In this document: positions 14,745-23,411 of the stretch, piece by piece
Layout of the letters: every line of letters starts with the position of its first letter
Numbering within the stretch: the stretch's first letter is position 1
IMG/VR virus record: IMGVR_UViG_3300036804_000351
Span: 1-44,957 of that record
DNA from: a virus
Length of the DNA: 44,957 nt
Strand: one strand, 5' to 3'
Notes under the pieces: generated by a model
Databases searched by the model: none
What the model was told of the DNA's origin: nothing
Seen by the model: the letters and a program-made list of their open reading frames with translations, nothing else
Position numbers and translations under genes: made by a program

Positions 14745-14888
14745 AAGCTACCTTTTTAAGAATTTTCGTATTGCTTGTATTTATTTACCATAAATTACAT
14801 ACCGAATCATTATCCCGCCGCATATATGCGGTTTTTTTATGCCCTCAATTCGGTTGTGAGGACACCAACAGCGATAAGGGGTTTATCA

Positions 14889-15269
14889 ATGTCCGAGCCG
14901 GTATCAGCTTCAGCGGCTTCAGCGGCGCTTGCCACAGTTGGCGTCTTCGGCTGGTTCACCGGTCTGGATTACGGCGTGGTTTTCGGTGCCTTTGCTGGTG
15001 CTGTCTTCTACGTCACGTCAGCCGTTGACCTGTCAGCGTGGCGCCGCATTTCGTATTTTGGTGTTTCATTCATGTGTGGCCTGCTCGGTGCCGGTGTTGC
15101 TGGCGCTAAGTTGGCGGCCTGGCTCAGTTACCCTGATAAACCATTGGATGCCTTGGGAGCGGTGATCATCTCCGCACTGGCGGTGCAGTTGCTTACGTTC
15201 GCCAGCAACCGGGCAAAGAACCCAACATCACTGATTGATCGGTGGAGGGGGCAAAGTGGTAATAAATGA
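14889..15269 (+). CDS. Holin
   Basis: A 126-residue membrane protein with three to four hydrophobic segments (ALATVGVFGWFTGLDYGVVF, AGAVFYVTSA, YFGVSFMCGLLGAGVAG, GAVIISALAVQLLTF) and a basic C-terminus (NRAKNPTSLIDRWRG). This is the putative phage holin type found ahead of GH19 endolysins. Start at 14889 (MSEPVSAS) by AAGGGG upstream; the longer frame from 14775 is non-coding leader. First gene of the lysis cassette, under Q control. It would form membrane lesions that release the endolysin. Confidence 0.82.
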   Translation: MSEPVSASAASAALATVGVFGWFTGLDYGVVFGAFAGAVFYVTSAVDLSAWRRISYFGVSFMCGLLGAGVAGAKLAAWLSYPDKPLDALGAVIISALAVQLLTFASNRAKNPTSLIDRWRGQSGNK

Positions 15270-15543
15270 CCCGCTGGTAATCCTGAACGTGGTGGTGTGT
15301 ACGCTGGTTGTTATCCGGCTGTGTTTCTTTCGTAAGCAGGGGGCGACGCATCGCCGCTGGGCATCGTGGTTGGCCTACTTGCTGATCCTGATTTACGGCC
15401 ATGTCCCGCTGCGCTTCCTGTTCGATCATTACGATGGTACGCGCTTAGCCATCTTCTTACTGAACGTCGTTATTTGCATCGCGTTATTCGTCACGCGCGG
15501 CAACGTGGCGAAAATCATTAAAGTCCTGAGACTTCCGCAATGA
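15256..15543 (+). CDS. Second holin-family protein
   Basis: A 95-residue protein with three transmembrane segments (PLVILNVVVCTLVVIRLCFF, WLAYLLILIYGHVPLRFLF, AIFLLNVVICIALFV) of the phage holin family seen as the second membrane gene in such cassettes (holin or antiholin). Starts at GTG 15256 with GGAGGGGG 8 bases upstream, overlapping the first holin's end by 14 bases, and overlaps the endolysin start by 4 bases. Confidence 0.8.
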   Translation: MVINDPLVILNVVVCTLVVIRLCFFRKQGATHRRWASWLAYLLILIYGHVPLRFLFDHYDGTRLAIFLLNVVICIALFVTRGNVAKIIKVLRLPQ

Positions 15544-16166
15544 CAAAAGACCAATTTACCCGGGCGGCTTCACTTAGCGCCGACTTAGCCACGCGCTGGT
15601 ATCCGCACCTGGTATCAACGATGGCTGAATTCGATATTTCCACGCCAGCGCGCCAGGCAGCATTCATTGCGCAGATAGGGCATGAATCCGGCGGATTCAA
15701 AACCCTGGTCGAGTCCTTCAACTATTCGATCGCCGGGCTGTCTGTGTTTACCCGCCTCACAGCATCACAACGGGAACAGCTGGGGCGCCGGAATGGGGAG
15801 GGACCTCTGCCGGTAGAACGCCAGCGTGCCATTGCCAATCTTGCCTATGGTGGCCGGTACGGCAACAAAGCGGCGGGCGATGGTTATAAATTCCGTGGTC
15901 GAGGGCTGAAGCAAATCACGTTCCTCGATAATTATCTGGCCTGTGGTCGCGCGCTGGGCATCGACCTGATCAGCAACCCTGATCTGCTCCTGCAGGATGA
16001 ATGCGCGGCGCGGTCGGCGGGCTGGTTCTGGAAGGCCAATAACTGCAACAGCTTTGCCGATTCTGGCGACTTTGTGGGGCTGACCAAACGCATTAACGGC
16101 GGTGACAACGGTCTGGCTGACCGTCAGGCCCGTTACGCGGTCGCCAAAAAGGCTTTAGGCATCTGA
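15540..16166 (+). CDS. Endolysin, glycoside hydrolase family 19
   Basis: A 208-residue GH19 (chitinase class I fold) lysozyme. The catalytic region is IGHESGGFKTLVESFNYS with Glu49 and Glu58 as likely acid and base. The family blocks YKFRGRGLKQITFLDNY and TKRINGGDNGLADRQARY follow. It has no signal peptide, so release needs the holin. It cleaves the peptidoglycan glycan strand. ATGA overlap with the preceding holin. Confidence 0.93.
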   Translation: MTKDQFTRAASLSADLATRWYPHLVSTMAEFDISTPARQAAFIAQIGHESGGFKTLVESFNYSIAGLSVFTRLTASQREQLGRRNGEGPLPVERQRAIANLAYGGRYGNKAAGDGYKFRGRGLKQITFLDNYLACGRALGIDLISNPDLLLQDECAARSAGWFWKANNCNSFADSGDFVGLTKRINGGDNGLADRQARYAVAKKALGI

Positions 16167-16176
16167 GGATCCGCCA

Positions 16177-16710
16177 GTGGAAACATCTCTTTTTACTGCT
16201 CTGCTGAAAGCTTACTGGAAAACGGCCGTTGCCATTGTTGCGGCTGCCGCGTTGGCGTGGTGGATAGAAGGGCTTCGCTGGGACGCTGAAGTTTCCAAAC
16301 TGAATGAATCCCACACCGCCGCGCTGAAGAAACAAAGCGATCAGGCAGTGATAGACCTGACCAACCAGCAGAAGCGCACCGAAGCGGCACAGGCCGCGCT
16401 GGCGGACCTTGATGCTAAGCACACGAAGGAAATGGCAGATGAACAGGCCAAGAATGACCGTTTGCGCGCTGATGTCGCTGCTGGCACTCGCCGGGTGCGG
16501 ATCGCCGCCGCAAACCTTGCCACCAGCCAGCTTATCAGGAACAGCACTTCCGGCACCGGCAGCCTGGGCGATGCAGTACAAATCGACCTCACGCCAGCAG
16601 GTGGATCAGCTGTTCTCAGTCTCAGAGAGTCAACCAGCAGAGACGCCGAAGTGATCCTATACCTTCAGGGCTATGCCACTGAAGCTCAGAAGCGTTGCAA
16701 GGTTAAGTGA
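16177..16710 (+). CDS. Rz: Rz-type i-spanin
   Basis: A 177-residue inner-membrane spanin. The N-terminal transmembrane helix is at ~12-29 (WKTAVAIVAAAALAWWI), then a long periplasmic coiled coil (~35-110, rich in Ala/Gln/Lys/Glu). Starts at GTG with GAGG 8 bases upstream. With Rz1 it bridges the periplasm and fuses inner and outer membranes at lysis. The position after the endolysin and the nested Rz1 confirm the call. Confidence 0.87.
   Translation: METSLFTALLKAYWKTAVAIVAAAALAWWIEGLRWDAEVSKLNESHTAALKKQSDQAVIDLTNQQKRTEAAQAALADLDAKHTKEMADEQAKNDRLRADVAAGTRRVRIAAANLATSQLIRNSTSGTGSLGDAVQIDLTPAGGSAVLSLRESTSRDAEVILYLQGYATEAQKRCKVK
16439..16654 (+). CDS. Rz1: Rz1-type o-spanin lipoprotein, nested in Rz
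   Basis: A 71-residue lipoprotein wholly inside the Rz gene in another frame. The signal peptide ends in the lipobox LALAGC (Cys20), followed by a proline-rich segment (GSPPQTLPPASLSGTALPAP), the hallmark of Rz1. The start ATG at 16439 follows AAGGA. It is the outer-membrane partner of Rz. Confidence 0.87.
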   Translation: MNRPRMTVCALMSLLALAGCGSPPQTLPPASLSGTALPAPAAWAMQYKSTSRQQVDQLFSVSESQPAETPK

Positions 16711-16785
16711 GCCTGACTGGGCGGATTGAAAAATAGTTTTTGAAATATGATAAAATTGGGACTCACTTTTGATGAGGAATCAATT

Positions 16786-17046
16786 ATGACTGATGTCATC
16801 GTTTCAATCATGACCCCTAAGGCATTTAGTTTAAACGCCGTTCAATGGAAAGATGTTGAATTCGATATTGAATATCTCGATATAAAAAATCAATTTGTGA
16901 GTTCCTTGGCTTTTTCCCCATACGAACGAGGGGCGCAAATCCCTACTTTTATAAATAAGGTACAAAGCGGTAGATATATGCTGATTGAAAAAAATCCAGA
17001 AAAATTCGTATTAGCTAAAGGCGATATCGACAAAATCAGAAGTTAA
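16786..17046 (+). CDS. Small protein after lysis cassette
   Basis: An 86-residue protein starting MTDVIVSIMTPKAF with GAGGAA 8 bases upstream. Mixed charge, no membrane segment or known motif. More AT-rich than the lysis genes. It and the next small gene form an insert between lysis and packaging genes; probable accessory genes. Function unknown. Confidence 0.6.
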   Translation: MTDVIVSIMTPKAFSLNAVQWKDVEFDIEYLDIKNQFVSSLAFSPYERGAQIPTFINKVQSGRYMLIEKNPEKFVLAKGDIDKIRS

Positions 17047-17115
17047 CACTACTGCCTTGGGTCTGTTTTTTATTGCTATTATCTTTTAGATTCAACGTAA
17101 CCAAAGGATAGCAAA

Positions 17116-17298
17116 ATGGACTGGATTAATATTGAAGTTGAGGAACCAGAAGTTGGGCAGGTGATATTCGTTAGAATGGGCATTCATGAGGTTCAAGTAA
17201 CCTACTTAGGCGAAAGACGCATTGACTACCCGAACGCGGGAGTGGTTGAAATTGACCATCGCGAATATGTTGTTGAGCAATGGAAGCCAATTGAATAA
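17116..17298 (+). CDS. DUF551-like small protein
   Basis: A 60-residue protein with a start MDWINIEVEEPEVGQVIFVR that resembles the 'W-I-V-E-x-P-x-G' pattern of DUF551 phage proteins; the match is by eye and tentative. AAGGA ribosome site 6 bases before the ATG. Followed at once by an intrinsic terminator. Confidence 0.55.
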   Translation: MDWINIEVEEPEVGQVIFVRMGIHEVQVTYLGERRIDYPNAGVVEIDHREYVVEQWKPIE

Positions 17299-17302
17299 CC
17301 CA

Positions 17303-17328
17303 AAGCCGCCTTCGAGCGGTTTTTTTTA
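17303..17328 (+). terminator. Intrinsic terminator after small gene pair
   Basis: Short GCCGC/GCGGT stem with a CTTCGA loop followed by eight T, just after the 17298 stop. The next gene starts 12 bases further, so late transcripts must be antiterminated or this only trims part of them. Confidence 0.65.
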
Positions 17329-17339
17329 TGGGAGCTTTT

Positions 17340-18797
17340 ATGCAGGTCTCTATAGATGGTGTCCAGTATGCGCCTACGTGTAATTCGGGCTCTCGGATTG
17401 GAATCGCCATCACGACGCATAACCGGCCTGCTGTTTTTTCGAATACGATTGAGCAACATCTGAAGCACTTCCCGGCTGGCGCTAAGTTGATCGTGATTGA
17501 TGATGGTTCAGCGCCAGCAGCCACGGCCGCCGGTATCGAAATAATCAGACATGAGAAATCATTCGGTATCGTGGCTTCGAAGAACCGGAGCCTCGAGGCT
17601 CTGATTGATGCTGGCTGTGAGCACCTTTTCCTGTGGGATGACGACGCTTATCCGATCAGCGATAACTGGCACATCCCATACGTCGAATCACCTGAACCTC
17701 ACTTGGCTTACCAGTTTCTCGATGTGAGCACCCCGCACAAAATTAAAGACATGACGATTTTATATCGTGATGACCGGCATATTGCTTACACCGGCCAGCG
17801 CGGCGTGATGCTGTATTACCACCGCAGCGCGATTGAGAAGGTCGGCGGGTTTGACCCGGTTTATGGTCGTGGCATGTACGAACATCCCGATCTGGCGCTG
17901 CGCATCCATAACGCTGGCCTATCTACGTGGGCATTCGCTGATGTGACTGGTTCGGAAAAGCTGATCCATTCCCTCGATGAGCACATGTCTGTCGAGCGTT
18001 CTGTTCCTCGGCCTGACCGTGAGGCGCTGGTAAAGCGCAACGTCGGGATTTACAACGGCAGGCGTGATGCTGGCTATACCGGCTTTGCCCCTTATCGGCG
18101 TGAGCGTGACGTGGTCATCACGACCCTGCTGACCAGCCAGCCAGATCCCCAGCGTGCAGCTGCAATGAAGCCCGACCAATCAGTTCTTTCTGCCTGGTCG
18201 TCTTCAATCCGCGGCGCTGCCGCTGTGGTGCTGGCTGACCAGCTCAGTGTTGCACCTGCTGGTGCTTCTCTGGTTATGGTGCCCGCGGTTCAGATGAGCC
18301 CGTACTTTGCCCGCTGGGTTCACATCTATCAGCACCTCAGAGCGCATCCTGAATACCGGTTCGTGTGGTGTACGGATGGGACTGACGTCGAGATGCTGCG
18401 TGAACCTTGGGCTGAGATGGTACCCGGCAAGATATACGTTGGCTCTGAGCATAAGACTTACGCCGACGGATGGATGAAGGCCAATCACCACGGGCGCGCA
18501 TACGGAGAATTCATTGATCAGCACCGCGATGACCCACTGCTTAACGCCGGTCTCCTCGGCGGCTCGCGCGCTGACGTGATGGAGTTCGCACACCGGATCG
18601 TCAGGCTGCATTACCGCATTGAGAGCCAGCGGTTCTGGAAGATGGAAACAGCGCCAGCGACCGCGGTTGATATGGGAGCATTTGGGATGGCTGCAAAGTC
18701 ATTCGGTGACCGCATCGTTACCGGGCCGAAGATCCACACCGTTTTTAAATCTGATGATGGTATGGGTAAGGAGTTCGCCTGGTGGAAGCACAAATAA
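17340..18797 (+). CDS. Glycosyltransferase, family 2 N-terminal domain with second C-terminal domain
   Basis: A 485-residue protein. Residues ~18-230 are a GT-A family 2 domain: GIAITTHNRPAVF at the start, VIDDGSAP, the metal-binding WDDDAYP at 99-105, and GGFDPVYGRGMYEHPDLALRI for the acceptor side. Residues ~250-485 are a second domain (FVWCTDGTDVEMLREPW, DPLLNAGLLGGSRADVMEF, TAVDMGAFG) that looks like another transferase-like fold. Start at 17340 by GGGAG upstream. It is encoded in the late operon between lysis and packaging, so it is made during assembly; substrates may be virion protein, phage DNA or cell-surface sugar. The choice is open. Confidence 0.8.
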   Translation: MQVSIDGVQYAPTCNSGSRIGIAITTHNRPAVFSNTIEQHLKHFPAGAKLIVIDDGSAPAATAAGIEIIRHEKSFGIVASKNRSLEALIDAGCEHLFLWDDDAYPISDNWHIPYVESPEPHLAYQFLDVSTPHKIKDMTILYRDDRHIAYTGQRGVMLYYHRSAIEKVGGFDPVYGRGMYEHPDLALRIHNAGLSTWAFADVTGSEKLIHSLDEHMSVERSVPRPDREALVKRNVGIYNGRRDAGYTGFAPYRRERDVVITTLLTSQPDPQRAAAMKPDQSVLSAWSSSIRGAAAVVLADQLSVAPAGASLVMVPAVQMSPYFARWVHIYQHLRAHPEYRFVWCTDGTDVEMLREPWAEMVPGKIYVGSEHKTYADGWMKANHHGRAYGEFIDQHRDDPLLNAGLLGGSRADVMEFAHRIVRLHYRIESQRFWKMETAPATAVDMGAFGMAAKSFGDRIVTGPKIHTVFKSDDGMGKEFAWWKHK

Positions 18798-19378
18798 AGG
18801 TTGTGGTGGTCGGCCATCATTCCCGGCGGCATCAGGCCAGCCAACTTGCGCACCTGCTTGATGCTCACCTGCTGATGGATGAAGGGGACAATGGCGCCAA
18901 CTGGAATCATCGGCGCGCTATCGGGTGGGCCAGCCAGCAGGAATGCCGTGTAGTGATAATGGAAGATGACGCGCTTCTGCTGCCTGGCTTCACCGATTCA
19001 GTACGTGAATGGGTGACCCGGTTCCCCGATCACCTCATCAGTTTCTATCTGGGTACCGGCCGCCCGCCACAGTATCAGCAGCAGATAGCAGCCAGCCTGA
19101 TTGATGCCGATAAGCGTCGCGGCGATTACATCACGATGGATCGCCTGATTCATGGCGTGTGCTACAGCCCGCCAGTCAGCGGACTAAGCCGCATCATCCA
19201 GAACTGGAACCGAACCAAAGCGGCTGACTATGCGGTCGGTGACGCTCTAGGCGGCAAGGTCATCTATCCCTGCTACTCGCTGGTGGATCATGCTGACGGC
19301 CTCACAGTCGAGCGACACCCAGACAATCAACCAAGGGTTGAACGGCGGCGCGCATGGCGTCTGGCTGTGTCCCCCTGA
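18782..19378 (+). CDS. Second glycosyltransferase-like protein
   Basis: A 198-residue protein starting at GTG with AAGGAG 8 bases upstream, overlapping the previous gene by 16 bases. It has VVVVGHHSRR at the start, GANWNHRRAIGWASQQ, and VVIMEDDALLLPGF at 58-71: the EDDA metal-binding motif and surroundings resemble family 25 (LPS-type) glycosyltransferases. The C-terminus is rich in basic residues. The coupled start suggests it works with the larger glycosyltransferase. Confidence 0.65.
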   Translation: MEAQIKVVVVGHHSRRHQASQLAHLLDAHLLMDEGDNGANWNHRRAIGWASQQECRVVIMEDDALLLPGFTDSVREWVTRFPDHLISFYLGTGRPPQYQQQIAASLIDADKRRGDYITMDRLIHGVCYSPPVSGLSRIIQNWNRTKAADYAVGDALGGKVIYPCYSLVDHADGLTVERHPDNQPRVERRRAWRLAVSP

Positions 19379-19391
19379 TAGGGAAACCAAT

Positions 19392-19745
19392 ATGCCAGCA
19401 GCAATTCCCCGTGCATGCCGTAAGCACGGATGCGGGCGAACCACGACAGACCGTTCTGGTTATTGTGAGACGCACCGTAATGAGGGATGGCAGCAGCACC
19501 AGCGGGGACAGTCACGGCATGAACGCGGCTACGGCACCAGCTGGGACAAACTCCGGCCGATGATCCTCGGTCGTGATAAGCACCTGTGCCAGGAGTGCGC
19601 GCGGCAGGGCAGGATCACACCTGCCACGACCGTCGACCACATCACAGCCAAAGCCAATGGGGGTACCGATGCCCCGGACAACCTCGAAAGCCTGTGCTGG
19701 CCCTGCCATCGGGCGAAAACAGGCCGCGAACGGCTCAATCGATAA
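19392..19745 (+). CDS. HNH endonuclease beside terminase
   Basis: A 117-residue HNH protein: N-terminal zinc pair CRKHGCGR...GYCETH, then CQECARQGRITPATTVDHI, NGGTDAPDNLESLCWPCH. All HNH residues (DH, N, H) are visible. HNH proteins just before P27-type small terminases are needed for cos cleavage in HK97-type phages. The start at 19392 is the first ATG that excludes frame overlap with the preceding gene's coding end. Confidence 0.85.
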   Translation: MPAAIPRACRKHGCGRTTTDRSGYCETHRNEGWQQHQRGQSRHERGYGTSWDKLRPMILGRDKHLCQECARQGRITPATTVDHITAKANGGTDAPDNLESLCWPCHRAKTGRERLNR

Positions 19746-19889
19746 TGGTTCTCATCAAGAGGGGAGGGCGGGTTGAGAGTTCAGGCCTTTAGCGCCTCAG
19801 GACCGCCGCCTTACTCTTTGTCGCAAGCCCGCAGGTTACAAATCTTTTTTAGGGGTCCCCTGAGGATCGATTAATAGGAGTTTTCAATC
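19746..19889 (+). other. Gap that probably holds cos
   Basis: The 144-base gap between HNH and terminase small subunit has no gene. It includes purine-rich and palindromic sequence (AGGGGTCCCCT near 19851-19861). In cos-type phages with HNH-TerS-TerL order the packaging site lies here. I see no way to place the nick from this sequence alone. Confidence 0.35.
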
Positions 19890-20363
19890 ATGTCCGGACC
19901 GCCGAGAACCCCGACAGCTCTGCGTTTGGTCAAGGGTAACCCATCGAAAAGGGCCTTGAACAAGGCAGAGCCAAAACCCCCTTCTGGGGTACCCCAAATT
20001 CCGAAGCATTTTAACAAGCAGGAAAAGTACTGGTTCAAACGGATAGGGGAAGAGTTGGATTGCTCCAATGTGATCACCAAGCTTGATGGCATGGCGCTTG
20101 AACTTCTCATCGGCGCGTATGTTGAATGGCGAAAACACCGTGATGTGATTGACCAGGTTGGCGAGACCTACAACGTAAAGAACATGCAGGGTGAGACGTT
20201 AGTAAAAGCCCATCCACAGGTTGCGATGATGTCCGATGCCTGGAAACGTTTGCGGGCAATGATGTCTGAATTCGGCATGACCCCAGCCGCTCGCAGCAAA
20301 GTCAGCAGCGAAGGGAAAGGGGAAGCTGACCCACTCGAAGAATTTTTGAAAAAGCGCAAATGA
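19890..20363 (+). CDS. Terminase small subunit, P27 family
   Basis: A 157-residue protein with the P27 family N-terminus (PPRTPTALRLVKGNPSKRALN) and helical body; ends in charged EEFLKKRK. It recognises the packaging site and recruits the large subunit. AGGAG lies 9 bases upstream of the ATG. Confidence 0.9.
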   Translation: MSGPPRTPTALRLVKGNPSKRALNKAEPKPPSGVPQIPKHFNKQEKYWFKRIGEELDCSNVITKLDGMALELLIGAYVEWRKHRDVIDQVGETYNVKNMQGETLVKAHPQVAMMSDAWKRLRAMMSEFGMTPAARSKVSSEGKGEADPLEEFLKKRK

Positions 20364-20366
20364 TGA

Positions 20367-22097
20367 ATGGCAACGGTTTCGGATGGTATCCAGTACGCCG
20401 AGCGCGTGCTCTCCGGCGAGATTGTTGCTGGCGAACTGGTGCGGCTTTCGTGCCAACGATTCCTTAACGATTTAGAGCATGGGCCGGAACGCGGCGTCTA
20501 CTTCAGTGAGGATCGCGCCCAGCACATCCTCGATTTCTATAACTTCGTCCCCCACGTAAAAGGCGCACTGGCTGGCAAGCCGATAGAGCTGATGGCGTGG
20601 GATATCTTCATTCTGATAAATCTTTTTGGCTTCGTTATCCCCCTGATCGATGAAATGACCGGGGAACAGGTTTTCGATGACGACGGCGATGCAATTATGG
20701 TTCGCCGCTTCCGTACTGCCTATAACGAGGTGGCGCGTAAAAACGCTAAGTCGACCCTCTCCTCGGGGATTGGCCTGTACATGACCGGCGCGGACGGAGA
20801 GGGCGGCGCCGAGGTTTACTCAGCTGCAACCACCCGTGACCAGGCCAGAATCGTGTTCGATGATGCAAAGAACATGATCAAGAAAGCCCCCCGGACACTG
20901 GGCAGACTGTTTGGTCACGTCAAACTGAACATCCATCAGGAGAGAACAGCCTCGAAGTTTGAACCGCTTTCCAGCGACGCAAATAACCTCGACGGTCTGA
21001 ACATTCATTGCGGGATCGTGGATGAGCTTCACGCTCACCGCACCCGTGACGTCTGGGACGTATTGGAAACGGCCACCGGCGCGCGTCTTCAATCATTGCT
21101 GTTTGCCATTACGACCGCAGGTTCTAACAAAGAGGGTATCTGTTTCGAACAGCGCGACTACGCGATAAAAGTGCTGCGTGGCGTGGTGGACGATGACACT
21201 TATTTTGCTGTCATTTATACGCTGGATGAAGACGACGACCCGTTCGATGAAAAGAACTGGCCGAAGGCGAATCCGGGGCTTGGCATCTGTAAGCGCTGGG
21301 ACGATATGCGCCGTCTTGCAAAAAAGGCGAAAGAGCAGATCGCCGCCCGTCCGAATTTCTTTACGAAGCATCTAAATATCTGGGTGACGGCTGAAAGTGC
21401 CTGGATGGATATGGACCGCTGGGCGAAGTGTGCAGATATTGCGCCCGATGATGAGTTGCGTAACTGGCCGCTTTGGGTAGGTATCGATCTTGCGAACAAA
21501 ATCGATATTTGCGCCGCGGTTAAAACGTGGCGTTCTCCATCCGGACACACTCACACGAAATCGAAATTCTGGATCCCAGAGGGAAGACTGGAGACCGCGC
21601 CGAAGCATATATCCGAATTGTACCGGAAGTGGGCAGATGCGGGTTATCTGGACTTAACCGATGGTGACGTTATCGATCACGGCTACATCAAAGCCGAAGT
21701 GGAAGAGTGGGTAAAAGGCGAAAGCCTGAAGGAAATCGCGTTCGACCCGTGGAGTGCAACACAGTTTAGTTTGGCACTGGCTGAAGAGGGATTGCCGCTG
21801 GTTGAGGTTGCACAGACAGTTAAAAACCTGTCTGAGGCGATGAAGTCAGTACAGGCCGATGTGTACGGAAGCAAAATCCACCACGACGGTAACCCGGTGA
21901 TGACCTGGATGATGTCAAACGTCACGGTTAAACCTGACAAAAACGACAATATCTTCCCCAATAAATCGACCCCGGAAAACAAAATCGACGGACCGGTTGC
22001 ACTGTTTACGGCGAAGAGCCGGTTACTGGTCAACGGCGGCGATGATAAACAGGACTTAACCGACTTCTTCGAAGATCCGATAATGATAGGTGTCTGA
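20367..22097 (+). CDS. Terminase large subunit
   Basis: A 576-residue packaging ATPase/nuclease. Walker A-like ARKNAKSTLSSG is at ~123-134, Walker B-like IVDELHAH at ~217-224, and the RNase H-fold nuclease begins with VGIDLANKIDICA around 375. Near the usual 560-590 residues for the HK97-like terminase group. The stop overlaps the portal start as TGATG. Confidence 0.93.
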   Translation: MATVSDGIQYAERVLSGEIVAGELVRLSCQRFLNDLEHGPERGVYFSEDRAQHILDFYNFVPHVKGALAGKPIELMAWDIFILINLFGFVIPLIDEMTGEQVFDDDGDAIMVRRFRTAYNEVARKNAKSTLSSGIGLYMTGADGEGGAEVYSAATTRDQARIVFDDAKNMIKKAPRTLGRLFGHVKLNIHQERTASKFEPLSSDANNLDGLNIHCGIVDELHAHRTRDVWDVLETATGARLQSLLFAITTAGSNKEGICFEQRDYAIKVLRGVVDDDTYFAVIYTLDEDDDPFDEKNWPKANPGLGICKRWDDMRRLAKKAKEQIAARPNFFTKHLNIWVTAESAWMDMDRWAKCADIAPDDELRNWPLWVGIDLANKIDICAAVKTWRSPSGHTHTKSKFWIPEGRLETAPKHISELYRKWADAGYLDLTDGDVIDHGYIKAEVEEWVKGESLKEIAFDPWSATQFSLALAEEGLPLVEVAQTVKNLSEAMKSVQADVYGSKIHHDGNPVMTWMMSNVTVKPDKNDNIFPNKSTPENKIDGPVALFTAKSRLLVNGGDDKQDLTDFFEDPIMIGV

Positions 22098-23401
22098 TGA
22101 AATCCAAAAAACAACCGGGGCGCGTAAAAAGCGCCCTTTTAAATTGGCTCGGTGTACCTATCAGTTTGACCACCGGCACATTTTGGCAAGAGTGGATGGG
22201 AACCAGCAGTAGCGGTAAAACGGTGACCGTCGATAAGGCGCTCATGTTGTCCGCCGTCTGGGCCTGCGCACGGTTGCTGAGTGAATCGGTATCAACGCTG
22301 CCGCTGAAAGTCTATAAGCGGGAAAAGGACGGTTCTCGGGAACTGGCCACCGACCACCCGGCATATAAAGTGCTCTGTAAGCAGCCCAACGGGGAAATGA
22401 CCCCGTCCAGATTTATGCTGATGCTCGTTGCCAGCATCTGCATGCGGGGCAATGCCTTCATAGAAAAGCTGATGATTGGTCAAAAGCTGGTTGGGCTTAA
22501 CCCGCTGTTACCGCAAAACATGGTCGTTAAGCGACTTGATAACGGGCAATTGCAATACACCTACACCGATAAAAACGGACAGCGCGTTATTCCTGTGAAA
22601 AACATGATGCATATTCGCGGCTTCGGGCTGGATGGTGTATGCGGCATGATGCCGATGATGACCGGTCGTGATGTCATTGGCTCGGCAATGGCGGTGGAGG
22701 AATCAGCCGCGAAAATCTTCGAGAACGGCATACAGAACTCAGGATTCATCAGCGCGAAGACCGATATAAACGCAGAGCAGAGAGCGCGTTTAAAGCAAAA
22801 CCTGAGTACGTTTGTAGGTTCAAAGAATGCCGGTAAAGTCATGGTGCTTGAAGGCGACATGACCTATCAGGGGGTAACGATGAACCCCGAGGCGGCGCAG
22901 ATGTTGGAGAGCCGTTCCTTCAGTATTGAAGAAATCTGCCGTTGGTTCCGGATCCCGCCATTTATGGTCGGGCATATGACCAAACAAAGCAGCTGGGCAT
23001 CCAGTGTCGAAGGCATGAACCTGTTATTTCTGACGAACACGCTGCGCCCGCTGCTGGTCAATATCGAGCAGGAGATAGCGCGCTGCCTGCTGGGTAACGA
23101 TGAAGATTATTTTGCTGAATTCGCGGTTGAAGGTTTACTCCGAGCTGACAGCGCAGGTCGCGCAGCGTATTACACGACTGCCCTGCAGAATGGCTGGATG
23201 AGCCGCAACGACGTCCGCCGACTGGAAAATCTGCCACCTATACCGGGCGGCGACATTTATACCGTGCAACTGAACCTCACCGCGCTTGAAGATTTACGTC
23301 AAAACAACCAGGCTGCGAGAGCTAAAGCATTGCTCGATCTTCATAACCAACTGTTCCCCGATATTTCTTTCGAACATTCCCCGCTGAAAAAGGCGGCTTA
23401 G
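22097..23401 (+). CDS. Portal protein, HK97 family
   Basis: A 434-residue portal of the HK97 type: LSAVWACARLLSESVSTLPL near the start, GFGLDGVCGMMP, the clip/stem region EEICRWFRIPPFMVGH, and a C-terminal helical crown. Forms the dodecameric ring at the packaging vertex. Follows terminase with a 1-base overlap. Confidence 0.93.
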   Translation: MKSKKQPGRVKSALLNWLGVPISLTTGTFWQEWMGTSSSGKTVTVDKALMLSAVWACARLLSESVSTLPLKVYKREKDGSRELATDHPAYKVLCKQPNGEMTPSRFMLMLVASICMRGNAFIEKLMIGQKLVGLNPLLPQNMVVKRLDNGQLQYTYTDKNGQRVIPVKNMMHIRGFGLDGVCGMMPMMTGRDVIGSAMAVEESAAKIFENGIQNSGFISAKTDINAEQRARLKQNLSTFVGSKNAGKVMVLEGDMTYQGVTMNPEAAQMLESRSFSIEEICRWFRIPPFMVGHMTKQSSWASSVEGMNLLFLTNTLRPLLVNIEQEIARCLLGNDEDYFAEFAVEGLLRADSAGRAAYYTTALQNGWMSRNDVRRLENLPPIPGGDIYTVQLNLTALEDLRQNNQAARAKALLDLHNQLFPDISFEHSPLKKAA

Positions 23402-23411
23402 GAGCCAATCC

